Positions 1-11,086 of a stretch of DNA of 64,000 nucleotides are shown here, piece by piece. The DNA lies in NCBI GenBank assembly GCA_036874045.1, contig CM072336.1, forward strand, positions 5,174,501 through 5,238,500, read 5' to 3'. The translations under genes were made by a program, and so were the position numbers. Origin of the DNA: Cymodocea nodosa (Eukaryota > Streptophyta > Magnoliopsida > Alismatales > Cymodoceaceae). The stretch's first letter is position 1. Each line of letters begins with the position of its first letter. The notes under the pieces were generated by a model. It ran no database searches. It saw only the letters and a program-made list of their open reading frames with translations, and was not told where the DNA came from.

Positions 1-2507
1 GGACGTGTCAAGCAGCAGTTGGATGCTAGTGTTTGACTAAAACTTGAGCAGATCACCCAAACAAATCTTAAAATCTATGGCCAGCTCTTTCTTTCCCCGC
101 CAGGATTAGGATGAGGAAAACGGAAGGTGGATGCACTGCACTGCTCGCTGCTCGCTGCTCGCCGTGATTAAGCAAGCATTCAAGCCTGTAGGGCCAACAT
201 AATTACGAGAAATTAATCAACACCCAAAATTAGACTACCATTCGCTGAAACCTGCAAGGAAATTAAAGTACACTCGTGGCGATACTACGAATAAACACAT
301 CATCAAAGCATGACTTTTTAATTCCCTCCTCAGGCTATGTCTCTTTAACACTCTAGCTTGATTTCAACTCTAGCACGCATCTCGAACAGCTCTTGCAAAC
401 ATATATATTTAGGCTAAATTCTACTTCTTGAGAGCAGCTTTCGTAAATACCGTTCTCCATCTGCAGATTATATTAATTTTAGGAACTACAATAATTTTTT
501 TGAACTGTAGCTACAGTGCCACAGAAGATGTTATCTATCGGTATCATCAAATTTATTTTTTAACATCATTAGCTATTTTCAAGTGATGCAACTCGATCGA
601 TCAGGTATATATACATTTCTTTGAAAAGAACTGTATTTATTAATCTGGAGTTTCTAGGCACGGTGGTTATAAATCCTTCGTCCAAAAAAATTTCTGTTTC
701 ATTTTTAATTACGCTCGAACGTAGTTTGCGAGAAAAACAATTGCTCGATCTCTTTTCGTTGTTCAACGAGCAGATTTGCGATTATTGGAGATAAAATCAT
801 CAACGTTTCTGGGATCTCATTTTTCATCAATATTCTGGTTTTATTGGCATGGACGTTAACCTTTATTTTTTAATTATAAACTTTTACGTTATGGCTGTAT
901 TGGTGTTCCATCTCGTTTATAACTGTTCATTATTTACGTTAGTGTTAATTTAACATACAAGCGATTTACCTTTATCATTCATTCCAGGGAAGAAAGAAAA
1001 CTCCCACCGTTGAGAATGGCAACCACATTGCAATTAAACAAAATTACCACTATGCCAAGGCCACGTCACTAAAACTACGGTTTCGAAAAATAGATGTCAT
1101 TTCTCTTTGGAAAGATCAGAATCCACGGAATCAAACAAACAAAAAAAAAGGACTAAAAATATGGCCTTAATTTTAGGAGTAGTGGGAATAAACAAATGTT
1201 GCCCAGAATTACAGAAATCAAACCTTGCAGAGGGAACACAAATTGAACAGCCAATTCTAGCTGTTTGATTGCAGGTTTGCAATCACATCTGTAACGCGGA
1301 TTTTATTACCAAGAAAACAGGCACAAAAAGCTCTTGTTAGTACAGCAAATATATTAGAGTGATTGAATATGAAAGCTCGTTAATTTGACAGAAGGCTTTG
1401 AGAATCATCTTCGGAGATAAATCACAGTGCGTCATCAAAATTGACAAAGGCACCGTAATATTAATGTCACCTCGTTAGTTTATATATAGAGTACAAGTAT
1501 GAAATCGCTTTTTGCTTCTCCCATTTAAGGTATTGTTTGGTAAAGATTTTGATGTTCAACGTTCTTCGATTTTAAGATTTATGTTGAAATCAATCGCATC
1601 TAAACGTCTTTGCCATAACTAATTTTAACGAAATTAAATCTATTCAGTTTAGCAGTACTGTAGTCTGCAATTCATTTTTTTGATAGTTTGAATATATATC
1701 GACATTTTTATCAACGATTTTTGTGGGTCCTAAATGGAACGTCTTCTTTTCGATCATACTCAATGAACGACACTTACAATCCACAAATTTTAAAACTTTT
1801 GATTTCTGTAAATGAAATTTTGATTTTGTGCATTCATAACTTCGTGAACGTCAGTAAGTTTTGGTCACTCTAGTAATGTCTGCCAAATCAGAAATTTTCT
1901 TTTGAATGTGCTCGGCCGACAATCAAACGACGTATTTACATTTGTGAAATCAAAATCAGAAATAAACCTAGATACCAAACAACATATAATTAATGTACAA
2001 ATTCTCACATATATACACCTTCAGATGGAAATCAAAAGATGTATCTAACGACATATTTTATTTCTGATTATCGCAATAATTAAGTTATTGGCTACCTCTT
2101 ACTCTTCTCTCGCAACTTGTATTCGTAATCAAGATGCTAATATCATTATATATAATGGATTAGTTTATCTAGAAACACCTTTTGGAAATTTTTGTAAAAG
2201 TTACATTTGTATCTCATTGTAATTAATATATATTAGAAGTAAACAAAATACATTAATAAATATAATTCAAATCGAATTGAAATTGATATATGGTAGGTTT
2301 TCTCTTAGATTTACTAATTATATAATTAAATTAATTTTTAAAAGACCAGTTGCGATAGCTCAAATTAATGATTATGGGCAATAACATTCATTAATTTTAA
2401 ATGTTAAAAAGTAATTATAGTTATATCTGAAAGAAACTTTCGTGTGATCAAAGACATACCGTTCTTTCTTTCCTAAATTTACCGTCGGTAAATTTCTACC
2501 AATTGAA
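1..2507. other. Intergenic AT-rich DNA, no gene recognised
   Basis: Both strands carry only short open frames without recognisable domains or splice-linked exons. Composition is strongly AT-rich, with many short A and T runs and a GCTCGCT-type trinucleotide-like stretch near 143-163. I see no transposon ends, tRNA or other RNA gene here. The stretch sits upstream of the minisatellite and the DUF1644 gene. Confidence 0.6.
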
Positions 2508-2818
2508 ATGGGTTTTGCTTCTGGGCCAGAAGGTCCTCATAGTGGTCATACTCTTCGTAAGGCCCATTAATTATTTTTATTTATGGTCCAGATAGTCCTC
2601 ATTGTGATCATAATAATCTTCGTGAGGCCCATCAATGTGTTTCGCTTAAGGCTGGTTAGTCACTGTGATCTTAAAGATCTTCGTGAGGCCCATCAACGGG
2701 TTTTGCTTCTGGGCTAGTTAGTCACTGTGATCTTAATGATCTTCGTGAGGCCCATCAATGGGTTTTGCTTCTGGGCCAGATGATCCTCCGTAATCGTACT
2801 CTTCGTGAGGCCCATCCC
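2508..2818. repeat. Minisatellite, about five copies of a 60-65 bp unit
   Basis: Five imperfect tandem copies, seen directly. Each ends in CTTCGTGAGGCCCAT or a close variant; the GGCCCAT boxes lie at 2561, 2626, 2687, 2749 and 2809, so the period is 60-65 bp. Most copies begin with GGGTTTTGCTTCTGGGCCAG or a degraded form. GGCCCA/TGGGCC is the plant 'site II' promoter motif bound by TCP factors, so the array carries at least five such boxes on one strand plus the TGGGCC of the unit starts. It ends about 730 bp upstream of the probable TATA box of the DUF1644 gene. A regulatory role is inference only. Confidence 0.9.
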
Positions 2819-3540
2819 ATCGCCCTCTTCCGACTCCGGCCTCTACATCCTCCACATCATCCAAAAACACCCCTGCCTAGGTATGTGTAAGTGGAGGTAC
2901 CTTTTTCTTTTCTTTTTTTTGCGAGTTGTAGGTGGAGTTACTTCCGCTGGCAGAAAGAAAGAGATGAAAAATATATATAATACAAAAATAATGCTTCTTT
3001 ATTTTTCTCCCTCTCTCTCAGGAGAGAACTTAAACCTTATTTAAGATAATTATTCAAAAAAACTTTATCTAAGATAACTTCAAACATTATTAACATATTT
3101 GTGGAGAGATGCCTTAAAAGACCGTCCCAATACGCATCCCCTAATAAATCTTACGCCACGCAAGCTCCCATCGTCGACGTCATCGTTTGGAATATGAAAA
3201 GGTAATGGCAGTAGATGTAAATTAATTTTTCATGGAAGGGTACTTGTGAAATGTAAAAAAGTGTGAAACATTCCTTTAGTATCGTTGAAAGATTTTAAAT
3301 TCAGGTAAGATGAACACCATAGGATTTTAAGTCGATGAAAACCCTAAACACCTTTTACGGCCTTCATTTTTCAATATTATATAAATATATAAAGAGAGAG
3401 GGGAAAATAAAATTAGAGGTCCTTATGTTATGAGTGTTCCACTAAAATACATCAAATTTAAAATTTATCAATATTAAAAATTACGTCTAAAATAAATAAA
3501 TATTTAATTTTTCAGATATAATTTTTACTTATAGTATTTA
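2819..3540. other. Upstream region of the DUF1644 gene
   Basis: AT-rich sequence between the minisatellite and the core promoter. It contains a pyrimidine-rich stretch near 2906-2920, a purine-rich AGAGAGAGGGG run near 3393-3404 and no open frame with a recognisable product. Confidence 0.5.
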
Positions 3541-3547
3541 TAATATT

Positions 3548-3559
3548 ATATTTATAAAT
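3548..3559 (+). promoter_or_regulatory. Probable TATA box of the DUF1644 gene
   Basis: TATTTATAAATT lies about 75 bp upstream of a pyrimidine-rich patch, and the DNA changes here from AT-rich to the more GC-rich leader. A start of transcription near 3580-3595 would fit normal plant spacing. This is prediction from position and motif only. Confidence 0.45.
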
Positions 3560-3584
3560 TACCTTGGCGTCTCTGTTCTCGTCA

Positions 3585-4855
3585 AATTCCCCACGCTTCC
3601 CCAATCTTCTGTACAGAAACCAAGAGAGAGGGTCTCCTCTACCCTCCTCCCTTCCCCTCCCCTTGCTTCAACATCTCCACGACCTGGTTTGCATAGGAAG
3701 ATCTAGAGATTGAGGAGGAGGAAGAAGAAGAAGAAGAGGAAGAAGAGCCACTTGAAGATCTCGTGCTTCTTGTAAAACTCGGACCTTTATCTGCCCCCCT
3801 TGTTCGTTTTCGTCCTTTGCGGGGGAAATCGGCTTTTTTTTGGAATCTGGTTCTTATTGGCTTCTTTCTTCTCTACTTGTTTCTTCTTCGATCTGGATCG
3901 ACTGGGTTCTTCTTATTGGTTTGTGGAGGATGGGTTTTGTGGTCCGAAACGGGGTACGCATCGCAAAGGGATTGCCGTTCGTGGTTGTCTAGGGTTTTTT
4001 CTTGTGAAATGGACATTCGATTAGCTCGGATCTGACTACCATGTTTGAATTGCGATTCCTTGCTCGTTCATATGATGTTATTGTGAGTGCCACGCGTTTT
4101 TTCTCCCTGATGATTGATCCAGGGCGTCTAGAATGAGATCCACTTAGTTGGTGGATATGACCCTTTCCTATTATTCTCATTACATTCTCCATAGTGAAAA
4201 GTTCGGAAGGGATGGTTTTACCCATTTGTTTGTTTCCTTCTGATAACATGCCCTTCCACTGTGTAAGGGTTTTGATCAGAAGAGGAAAAAATCCGCTTTG
4301 TGTCTCCTGTCCTCTTTGATCTACGTGATCAGCTTTTGTGACCATTTTGTTATATCTATGAACAGAGTTTTTTTAATCAGGGCCTACCTTTTTTCCGTTT
4401 TCCCACCCAATAAATGGCCCTGGCATTCGTCTTTTACCTTGAGTTATTTTTTATGATTTTGGTTGACATATTTCTTTTCCTGATTGGTAAATTGAGACAA
4501 GTATTGCTTGATTTCTGCTCTTATTCGACAGCAGCCAAGCAGCATTTACATGCTGCATGTGCCGTCTTAATGGTCTTGGTTTCTGCATATCCTATGCTGC
4601 TTTATGGAACTCTTAAAACTCAATTCCTTTCAGCTGATTAATTACTTGTTGGCACTTGCCATATACTGATTATGGAGCATCCTTTCTTTTTCTATTGTAT
4701 CAAATTACTTTTTTAAAAAATAACATCTCATCTGTGAAATTTCTAAGAAATATAATGATTCCTAACGATTTATTGTATGTAACTGTTGATATTTGTTTTA
4801 ATCATCAAATAAAATATAATCTAACATTGGAATGATTCAGCAGTGCACAATAAAG
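3585..4855 (+). other. 5' leader of the DUF1644 gene, with an intron
   Basis: This precedes the coding exon. The 3' splice site is most likely the ATGATTCAG at 4832-4840, preceded by AT-rich intron-like DNA, which puts CAGTGCACAATAAAG directly before the ATG at 4856. The 5' splice site is uncertain; candidates lie around 3771 and 3954. Open frames in this stretch (for example 3763-4035) have no recognisable domain and are taken as non-coding leader or intron. Confidence 0.5.
3632..3669 (+). promoter_or_regulatory. Pyrimidine patch in the 5' leader
   Basis: An almost pure C/T stretch of the kind called a Y patch, a common plant core-promoter and leader element. It is followed at 3710-3748 by a GAGGAAGAAGAAG purine repeat, also typical of plant 5'UTRs. 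Confidence 0.45.
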
Positions 4856-5977
4856 ATGTCAGACATGAAAGAAAGTACTTGCATAAATGCAGATTTACGT
4901 GCTAAACACAAACAATGGGATGAACTGTTATGTCCAATCTGTATGGATCACCCACACAATGCTGTTCTCCTGCAGTGCAGCTCTTATGGAAAGGGATGCC
5001 GAACGTACATATGTGACACCAGTTATAGACATTCAAATTGTTTGGACCGTTTCAAAAAACTGAGAGAAAACCAAGAGAATAATCATTCTCGGGGTAATTC
5101 TTCATTTCTTGGATATCACATTAGAGAGAGTCGTGAACAGATACCTACATATACTCTCCCTTCACAAGCTGCTTTTGGGAGACGAATGGTGAATGAGCCT
5201 GATGTTCGTGAAAACTATCGTATGGAAGAAATGAATGGTGATCTTTCCACTGCCTTGGAGGAAACATTGGACCAGCATAGTGCTCAATCCCCAGAGGGTC
5301 ATTTGGAAACTCATGGACAAGAAAGACAAAGTCCTGGTGACTCTGGCAGAGGTACCACAGCAGAATCAAATGGGACACTGAAATGCCCTCTTTGTCGTGG
5401 AGAAGTGTTTGGATGGAAGATTGTCAAAGAAGCAAGAGAGTATCTTGATCTTAAAACAAGGAGTTGCTCTCGTGAGTCTTGTTCTTTCTCAGGGAATTAC
5501 AAGGAACTGCGTAAACATGCTCGAAGGATGCATCCAACTACAAGGCCAGCTGCTGTTGAACTTTCTAGACAGCGTGCATGGCGTCGTTTAGAACGTCAAC
5601 GGGAGTATGGTGATATTCTTAGTGCCATTCGATCATCAATGCCTGGTGCAATTGTATTTGGTGACTATGTTATTGATAATGAAGATGGGAGATTGAATGA
5701 TAGAGATAGCGTTGGGTCAGATGAGGGTAGTGGACCGTGGTGGACGACATTTTTCCTTTTCCATATGTTCAGCAACCCACTTGGTTCTCATAGTGAGTCA
5801 CGGAGTTCTTCTAGAGCTTGGAGGTCGCATCGACGCCCATTAAGACATCGGAATCTTTGGGGTGAGAACTTATTGGAGATGCAAGATGATGATGAAGATC
5901 GTGAAAATGATGGCATACCAATTCCAAGGAGGCGTAGGAGGCTGACAAGACCAAGGCCAGATGATGGGCTGCCATAA
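4856..5977 (+). CDS. DUF1644 family protein (RING-like zinc-binding)
   Basis: A single uninterrupted coding exon of 373 codons. I chose the ATG at 4856 because a 3' splice site seems to end at 4840, removing the in-frame ATG at 4832 (which would add 8 residues). Near the N-terminus is a Cys-rich block with CPICMDHPHNAVLLQC, then CRTYICDTSYRHSNCLDRF. About 150 residues later comes LKCPLCRGEVFGW and a run of Cys and His ending KELRKHARRMHP. This two-part layout is the signature of DUF1644, a plant-specific family; rice members (SIDP361, SIDP364) are reported in salt-stress responses. The linker between the blocks is acidic and polar; the C-terminus is Arg-rich (RRRRR), like a nuclear signal. 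Biochemical function is unproven; ubiquitin-ligase activity would be inference from the RING-like pattern. No frameshift or stop is seen. Confidence 0.93.
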   Translation: MSDMKESTCINADLRAKHKQWDELLCPICMDHPHNAVLLQCSSYGKGCRTYICDTSYRHSNCLDRFKKLRENQENNHSRGNSSFLGYHIRESREQIPTYTLPSQAAFGRRMVNEPDVRENYRMEEMNGDLSTALEETLDQHSAQSPEGHLETHGQERQSPGDSGRGTTAESNGTLKCPLCRGEVFGWKIVKEAREYLDLKTRSCSRESCSFSGNYKELRKHARRMHPTTRPAAVELSRQRAWRRLERQREYGDILSAIRSSMPGAIVFGDYVIDNEDGRLNDRDSVGSDEGSGPWWTTFFLFHMFSNPLGSHSESRSSSRAWRSHRRPLRHRNLWGENLLEMQDDDEDRENDGIPIPRRRRRLTRPRPDDGLP

Positions 5978-6300
5978 CATTCAACACTTCTGGTAATTTT
6001 ATTCTTTTAGATACATCAAAGTTTGATATATGAATGGTTGTATACTTGTATTGCTATGTACCGTTTCAGCCCCAATTAAGAATTTTGTATTGGCTAAATG
6101 CCATGCTCTTACCCGGTTGTGTTAAATTGTTTATATTTGTTGAGGCTGTTGCAGAGTCATGGTTACATGGATATCCTGCTGCAGAAAGGGAAACTGGAAT
6201 GTGCTGAAGATTGGAATAATGGATATGTAATTCTTTATCAAGAAGTATTTTTAAGGTTTGAATTTGTGCAAAAAATCAAAATTACTCATGGATGAAAAAC
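5978..6300 (+). other. 3'UTR of the DUF1644 gene with a probable intron
   Basis: A candidate intron runs from GGTAATTT (GT at 5993) to TGTTGCAG (ending 6154), 15 nt after the stop codon. Downstream sequence from 6155 is less AT-rich than the candidate intron and could be the terminal UTR exon. The junction is too near the stop to be expected to trigger nonsense-mediated decay. The poly(A) site is not clear. Confidence 0.4.
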
Positions 6301-7189
6301 AATGTCGATGTATGGCATCCATAATCCAATGTACATGAAACTTTGTCTCATAATCTGGAATTCTCACTATTTGATTCTTTGTGTTCTTTTATAATGGTTG
6401 TGTTATTGTCTAAGTTTGAATTTAAGATCTTACTCACAACGGAGTGGAATGTCAGCTATGATATTCCACTGTCGGTTATTTGATTTTGTTTTTTTTCATT
6501 GGAAATTCTACTGTTCAATGCTTGCGGAAGATGATGGTCAAGCCGTTGAGGTAGGCAATGAAACACTGCAATATCCATGCATCCAATAAAACGTTCTGTT
6601 AAAATTCCAAAAGAATAACGCACTTGGCTTTGATGGGATGGAACCAGGGCTTTAAAGCATTATTTTTTAAAGGAATCAAGTTTATTGATCTGCAATCCAA
6701 AATGCGGGATCGATCCATGAAAATTCATAGAGGCCATTTGGACGCATATTCAAATGCACCAGCATGGCCTTAAATATTTTTGTCTAATAGGAACACAGGT
6801 AGTGGAACTTCCTTCTGCTTGACTATGCTCCATGTTTGTCCCTCTGAGAGAGCTTACTTCATCGATGTTATACCTTCCATGGTCTGATGTCCTTTCTGCT
6901 GGTCTACCATCCACAACTTCAAGTATCGCCAAGGATTTTGAAATTTAATTGGAAGCTAATTTGAACGTTTGTCGGTTTTGATTCAAAGTGATTTAATCAT
7001 TGGCTCAATCATTGATAACATCAACTGAACATCATCTCTTAATAAAATTTTCGATAAATTGTCTCAAACGTTTATTGAGAGTTCGTAAATGATTTAAATC
7101 ATTTTTTTAAATTAGTTTTGGAGATATACGTATATTCGTGTCATATAAGTAATATTTATTATAATTTCTTCTGAGAAATGAAGTATGTT
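6301..7189. other. Intergenic DNA, nothing recognised
   Basis: Short frames only on both strands. Near 6650-6960 the base composition is more even, but no protein match or splice pattern was recognised. Confidence 0.5.
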
Positions 7190-7445
7190 AGATATTATAT
7201 CATGCTTTCTTAAGTCATTCTTAGAAGGTTAAGAAATGTACTAATTAAGAAAGAAGAATTAATTAACGTAAAAGAAATTAAAAGTAGTATAAAAAGACTT
7301 AAAACTATTTAGAAATTGTGAGAAAAAATTTAACTTTATGTAATATAAGATTTGACTATAGACACAAATATATGAAAAAAGAAGATTAATATAGTCAACC
7401 TCACATACTAGAATTATAATTCAAATTATTATTGTACTTTTTTAA
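7190..7445 (+). mobile_element. RTE-type LINE 3' tail (degenerate)
   Basis: The stretch aligns by eye, block by block, with the LINE tail copies at 54290-54510 and 55630-56030. It has the AGAATTAATTAACGTAAAAG block, the TTATGTAATATAAGATTTGAC block, then AGTCAACCTCACATA and a closing AAATTATTATTGTAC. Plant RTE elements end in this way: a 'cacatagtgg' motif followed by TTG-like repeats. The copy is 5'-truncated, with no reverse-transcriptase sequence. Confidence 0.6.
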
Positions 7446-9050
7446 TCGATCGTAAGAGATTTGAGTTTCAAGCAAACAGGTCAATTAGCCTCTTTAATTT
7501 ATTTCAACGCATTTAACAAAAAAATATACTACAATTCATATGAAATTCAAGATATTCAGATCACAAATATATAAGAGAAATCAAAATTCGAAAATATACA
7601 ATCCTCGATTAATCAGATATTAAAATGCTTGTCTACAATCAAAATTCAAAAAAAAAGTTAACAAAGTAAATGGGCCTTAAATTTGTCAACTTCATTAAAC
7701 TCGAATCAACCAATTTATTAAACAGATTGAATAAATGAACTCTTTTCTGATCTGAACCTATTCATCCTTAATTTAAATGATGGATTGACATGTTGAATTG
7801 CACGGGGCATGTTAAAAATTGCCACTCCTGAGTCCAAAGCAGGTCGTTTTTTCCTGTGTTGGCTTGTAGACTGAACTAGGGTAGATTGGTGGTTGAATCA
7901 GTTCAAGCTACCCATTTCATTCGTCATATTACTCAAGGATAATATCTTTTTTTGGTATTTGACAAGTGTTTCAAAGATACATTCTTAAATGCAACCAAAT
8001 GGTAATGCGATAGCACAACTGAAGTTGATCTTTTAGCATCCCTGATGTAAACAAATACACCTAGATATTGAAGAAAAATGAATATGTAGTATATAATTTA
8101 AAGGGTTAATGATACTCTGCATATGGTTTATATTTTCTAAAAGGATTATAAACCTATCAAAGAGATGATTAGTAGTTTAACAAGAAATAGGAATTATGCA
8201 AAGGCACAGGCAAAAATTATTATGCACCATTTTGTATTCAAAATTTTAGCATAGTGATTGATTAATATATTGTTCAAGTTATATGATGGTTTCAACGAAA
8301 GATAGAATTGTTTCTTTTTTATGCATGCGTTAATGAAAGATATACTTCCTTTGACAAAGATAATCAGTAAGTCTTGCCTAATCTTATCTTGATAATTTTT
8401 CAACCACCAATACTAAAACACTTGGTATAAAACCTAAAAGGTGGAATCGCTAACAAAAATTTCCCAGTAAATGCCACCAGAAACTCTTTCTTAATGCAAA
8501 TATAAGATTCCATGCAAGGTCCTAGTCTAACACGTTTTTCCCTAGATTCCATTTTAACTGTGAAGTGCTAAATTACAGAAAGTTAACAGCTAAATGGAGA
8601 AGATACAACTTACACCATCCTTTCGTTGTCAGATGATTAGGTCTGGAGATCTGAAGAGCACGGGTCACTAAAAGGAGTTCTGTTGCATATCAATCTGTCA
8701 AACGAGGGCAAGAAGGTAGAACGAAAATCCTTTTTTTGAAATTAGAACGAAAAATTTTGTTGGTGATGCCAACATACTCATATATATGCAGCTAATGTAA
8801 TATAGGAAAGGTCAAACATCCTGCATGACATCACAAGATTCCCCTTGGAAAACAGACTATGACCTACCATGATCTGATATTTTCTCTTCTGAAGATGCGT
8901 CACTATCTCTTATGAGCAAATCATTTCCTTTAAAGCATCCTGCAAAATTCCTATTTAAATCAAAATTAACCTTTTTATCATAATTTTCTTTGAACCGACT
9001 ATTGCGAAAAGATCAAGCTTCTTCGATGAAATGGAGGAATTCGATATGCT
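7446..9050. other. Intergenic AT-rich DNA
   Basis: No coding region, RNA gene or clear transposon end found. An open frame at 8194-8403 on the minus strand has no recognisable domain. Confidence 0.5.
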
Positions 9051-9059
9051 GTTAGATGT

Positions 9060-9420
9060 ATTCATATTTACATTACTGCTGCCACTTACCATTCCCCTCT
9101 TTAGTATGCCCTTGTTTGGGTCTTCAGGTGGCCCAATAATTCAACCAGATCAGATTTTGAGGAGATTGTGTCACAATGTGGATCAACAGCTGGTGTAATA
9201 GGTGTATCACGAACACTTAAAGATGGAGGAGACCAGTATATGGAGGAGGCACACTAATGACCTCTTTCAGACAATGGGGCATATTTCCACTCGATGGGAG
9301 ACCAGTAGGCTTTTGCAAGAGATTCATGGTTCTTCCACCAGTGCTTTGTTCAAGTGTGGTACACCCCAGGGAGCTGCTGAGTGGCCTCTCCTGACTAATA
9401 CCTAAGTTCTTCCAAAATAA
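9060..9420 (-). pseudogene. CHR4-like relic, C-terminal LPHWLRE-like block
   Basis: Read on the minus strand, the stretch contains NMPHCLKEVISVPPPY, resembling the LPHWLREAVS-IPP segment that follows the SANT-like region in CHR4 proteins. It lies in another frame from the SANT block and reaches stops within about 30 codons, so it is not translatable as part of that gene. Confidence 0.4.
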
Positions 9421-10219
9421 TTTCTTTGAGCATAACCTGAGGCTAGATTAACGTTTGTCAGCTTCTTGGTAGTGCCCAAGTTGTAATAATTGAAGAGCCT
9501 TGTATTGGAAAATTTCTCTGATTTATGAAAGCAATTACTTCTCAGAGAAGGAGTAGTCTCGGTTCTTGAGGAAGGGGACTCCAAAGAGGCATTGGTAGAT
9601 GGGCCAACACAACTGCTATAACCACCAATTATTGGTTTAGCTGCATGATTATTAGTAAACACAGAAGTAGTTGAACGAACCATTAAGCTATTGAAGTGAT
9701 TTACCTGTTTCATCTCCCACCTCCAAGCCAGATCATCAACACTCTTAGACTCAAAGTATAGTCTTGGATCCCTCTTCATAGCACTCCAGTTGTTTCTTTC
9801 ATGTCTCCTCACCCGTTTCCAGAGGGAATCGAATTCCTCGTCTGACCAAAACTTTTGGTACCTCCTATACTCCCAGGGAGTTCCTTGCCCTAACATCCTG
9901 GTTTCTTCAAGCATCTTTTCAAATATTAGCCCTTCATATCTTTTCATTGATGCACTTCTACCAGAGGATTGTTGTAAAAATCGATACCATGAGTGAAAAC
10001 ATCTTTATGTTTAAATCCAAATGCCATAGGGGTATTCTGTGATTCACTAGGAGTCAAAGTAGCTTCAGGTTGCATAGGATTCAAACTCAGAAAATTTCTA
10101 AAACTAGAAGACTGCTCTTTTAATCTAGAACAGTCGATTTCATAATTGGACTCAGGGGAGTTCCCAGGACATGGAAGTCCGCGATACTGTTTAGCTTGAG
10201 CAATCTATTCTCTAGGTTT
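9421..10219 (-). pseudogene. CHR4-like relic, SANT-like exon with stop and frameshift
   Basis: A 3' splice site (TTTGCAG on the minus strand) precedes 10219. The frame starts KPRE, hits TAG at 10207-10205, then continues as IAQAKQYRGLPCPGNSPESN and on to NNPLVEVHQ before another stop. The reading then shifts near 9945 into the frame of 9947-9402 (181 codons), which holds the SANT-like WSDEEFDSLW and RWEMKQ motifs. One nonsense change plus one frameshift in an otherwise protein-like exon is the strongest evidence that this locus is a pseudogene. Confidence 0.6.
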
Positions 10220-10717
10220 CTGCAAATAAATGAAATTTTATATTAGAACAATAGTGCAAAAATATCAAGGACATAGATAAAAGCTACAGGAGTAAATGAA
10301 TGTACAACTAGAATTACTTGACATGGAGTATGAATTCAGAACTTGAGGATGAAAAAGAGACAATCAAAACAAGACACTTTGAAACCAAAAAGAATATGCT
10401 TTTCCTCTCACATGCGCAAATTACAAGGTGAATGGAGATGAGAATTCAACTGTTGGCACGGATCATCCATATTTGGCAGATTAACATTAGTTTGCTGCAC
10501 ATTGAGTAGCACCATGCAGTTTCCATCTTTTTTTTCCATAGATGTGGAAGTTATTCTTTCTTTTTGGGGCATCTGCAATGTTTTGTTTAGGCTTTTAAAC
10601 CATTGAAGTCCTTCACCTTTCCCAAACCTATTGTAGTTAATAGGTGATAATACAGTTTCTACTCATTGGTTTGCCAAAATCAAGATTTTGTATGAAAGAC
10701 GTATAGGATCACTTACT

Positions 10718-11086
10718 TCAGAATGAACAAAGGTTTCCCACACCAAGAGAAGCATTACATGACTCAAGATTAGCCAAATACCTATCATCTCCAACATAAT
10801 CAGTTGCAGTGGCTTGTTCAGTCTTCTCCAAAGATTTGGAACTAAGTCCTAATGCCATGTCTATTGAGGTTCCAATATCATATTGTCTCTCTTCATTAGT
10901 TACATCATAATCAGAATGTGATGGGAATTTTGGAGGAAGTTCTCTCATTTCGTGTACAGCAAAATTGAGAAGTACATGGTTATTGTGGTCAATTTTGGGC
11001 ATTGGACATAGTGATGATTCTTCCGACCTACCATCCATTCTCAACGCTTCAACAGAATGAGATGTTTCAAAGTACATAAAAGTCAC
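10718..11086 (-). pseudogene. Exon-like block upstream of the SANT-like exon
   Basis: An open frame of 122 codons with protein-like composition (SVEALRMDGRSEESSL, ELPPKFPSHSDYD, MALGLSSKSLEKTE). It lies about 500 bp upstream of the SANT-like exon in the same orientation. It ends close to a possible donor (AAG|TAAGTG or a nearby GT) at about 10713. I did not recognise a domain; position suggests it belongs to the same relic. Confidence 0.4.

Noticed and set aside
3763..4345. Open frames on both strands around 3763-4345
   Set aside because: They overlap each other, lack domains, and fall in the leader or 5' intron of the DUF1644 gene.
4832..4858. Upstream in-frame ATG at 4832 as the DUF1644 start
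   Set aside because: A 3' splice site ending at 4840 would remove it from the mRNA; the extra eight residues are not a recognised part of the family. It stays possible if the leader is unspliced.
5145..5378. Minus-strand frame inside the DUF1644 exon
   Set aside because: Shadow of the real coding strand, with no domain.
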